NCBI GenBank assembly: GCA_026993265.1
Contig: JALWTY010000175.1
Location: 1 to 35,685, forward strand
Source: Desulfobacterales bacterium
Lineage (GTDB): Bacteria; Desulfobacterota; Desulfobulbia; Desulfobulbales; JAJRZW01
DNA length: 35,685 bases
Reading direction: 5' to 3'
Below are positions 34,959 through 35,685 of the stretch, piece after piece (positions within the stretch are counted from its first letter, which is position 1; the number at the start of each line of letters is the position of its first letter). The notes below the pieces were generated by a model. That model saw only the letters and a program-made list of their open reading frames with translations. It had not been told where the DNA came from and did no database searches. Made by a program: the position numbers and the translations under genes.

Positions 34959-35685
34959 TCAGGCAAGAACGGACTTGACCGCCCTGGCCACGTCGGGGCC
35001 GGAGAAGGGCTTGGCCAAGGTGGCGGAGAAGCCGAATTCGTCCGGCCTGGCCATTACCGGATCCTCGCTGTAGCCGCTCGATGCGATTACTGTCAGGGAT
35101 GGCAGCCTTTTTTTGAGAAGCCCGCAGAGCTCGTGTCCTCCCAGGCCGCCGGGAATCGTGAGGTCGAGGATGGCGGCGTCGAAGCGTTTTCCCCCATCCA
35201 CTATGGAAAGCGCTTCCCCGCCGTCGGCGCAGGTCACGGTTTCATATCCCATTGAGCCGAGCAGTTCGCTAAGCACCTCGCGGATGATCTCCTCGTCGTC
35301 CACGACCAGTATCCTGCCTTCTCCCTTGGGCAGATCACCGCGGTCCGGGGCGTCGGCCTGCTCGGGCCGGCAGTCCGCCGCCGGTATCAGCAGGTGGAAC
35401 ACCGTTCCCCGGCCGGGCTCGGATTCAACCGTTATCCTGCCGTTGTGATTCTTGATGATGGCGTGGCAAGAGGCCAGGCCAAGACCGCTGCCGTCTTCCT
35501 TGGTGGTGAAGTAGGGGTCGAAGATGCGGGGGAGCAGCTCGGGTTCTATGCCCCGGCCCTGGTCGCTTACGCTGATATGGACGTAATCACCGGCCGCGAG
35601 CGCCGGGTCGTCTTCTATCCTGCGGTTTTCCGCGGTTATGACGATCTCGCCGCCGTCCGGCATGGCCTGGATGGCGTTTATCACC
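34959..35685 (-). CDS. Sensor histidine kinase with C-terminal receiver (5' part outside window)
   Basis: The visible 241 residues start inside the N-box of an HATPase domain (VINAIQAMPDGG at the window edge), followed by DQGRGIEP and DGSGLGLASCHAI, and the end SEPGRGTVFHLLIP. A receiver domain follows with ILVVDDEEIIREV, the phospho-acceptor Asp in AILDLTIPGGLGG, the switch Ser in IASSGYSED and Lys in AKPFSGPD. The gene clearly continues beyond the window, so its sensor part cannot be seen. It is a hybrid kinase of the same type as the disrupted one at 30709-33351. It precedes the chemoreceptor gene on the same strand with a 112-bp gap. Confidence 0.88.
   Translation of the reverse strand, partial: VINAIQAMPDGGEIVITAENRRIEDDPALAAGDYVHISVSDQGRGIEPELLPRIFDPYFTTKEDGSGLGLASCHAIIKNHNGRITVESEPGRGTVFHLLIPAADCRPEQADAPDRGDLPKGEGRILVVDDEEIIREVLSELLGSMGYETVTCADGGEALSIVDGGKRFDAAILDLTIPGGLGGHELCGLLKKRLPSLTVIASSGYSEDPVMARPDEFGFSATLAKPFSGPDVARAVKSVLA

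Overview
The window is about 35.7 kb of GC-rich bacterial chromosome. It contains no phage genes, integrase, conventional transposase or CRISPR array. The gene content suggests a Gram-negative, probably anaerobic or microaerophilic member of the Desulfobacterota: fused IspDF, FeoAB iron uptake, a HemY-type porphyrinogen oxidase, a corrinoid adenosyltransferase, many sensor kinases, and a chemoreceptor with a periplasmic haem-c motif. This placement comes from the gene set and protein style, not from a database search.

Layout. 1-260: dense hairpin cluster and the end of a dispersed repeat. 271-2200: zinc-ribbon coiled-coil protein, RNase HI-like protein and the RNase P RNA. 2198-6853: isoprenoid (ispDF) and shikimate (aroD-aroE-aroA, coupled by ATGA overlaps) genes, with thpR facing the other way. 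6879-8980 (minus): PilZ protein and glucose-6-phosphate isomerase. 9132-12424: a promoter with a long leader, a J-domain protein, an M48 protease with TPRs, and a corrinoid adenosyltransferase. 12396-14657: flavodoxin-like protein (minus) and hemY (plus). 14775-16288 (minus): a divergent DnaA-like protein and a 63-aa zinc-motif protein, preceded by an AT-rich region with phased T-tracts. 17004-18344 (minus): dynamin-like GTPase. 18450-23246: feoA-feoB behind a promoter and attenuator-like hairpin, then a YbdG-type mechanosensitive channel and a ZIP metal transporter. 23279-23445: tRNA-Arg(ACG) with promoter and terminator. 23478-26747 (minus): hybrid histidine kinase and a frameshifted yjbQ. 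26867-30721: pyruvate-kinase C-domain protein, small unknowns, a TlpA-like lipoprotein, a cNMP-binding protein and an AI-2E family permease. 30709-35685 (minus): a signalling cluster holding a partial sensor kinase/receiver, a haem-c chemoreceptor, and a THI5-like sensor hybrid kinase that is broken by two frameshifts.

The most unusual content lies between the genes. One short element family has terminal inverted repeats (CCGGCTCGTAA... / ...TTTTTACGAGGCCATC). It occurs as full copies (about 93-141 bp) with an internal CAAAAGT heptad array and as a 45-bp minimal copy. Two copies are flanked by identical 8-bp direct repeats, which suggests a small non-autonomous mobile element. It supplies the end of the ispDF reading frame, sits directly after the hemY and feoB stop codons, and ends at the mscS start codon. 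A second short repeat family (CTGAATYCGTGAG...) also sits at gene ends. Other notable points are a 27-bp continuous stem closing the RNase P RNA, the altered catalytic residues of the DnaA-like protein, and the mutations in the hybrid kinase (a 5-bp tandem duplication and an extra G in a G-run).
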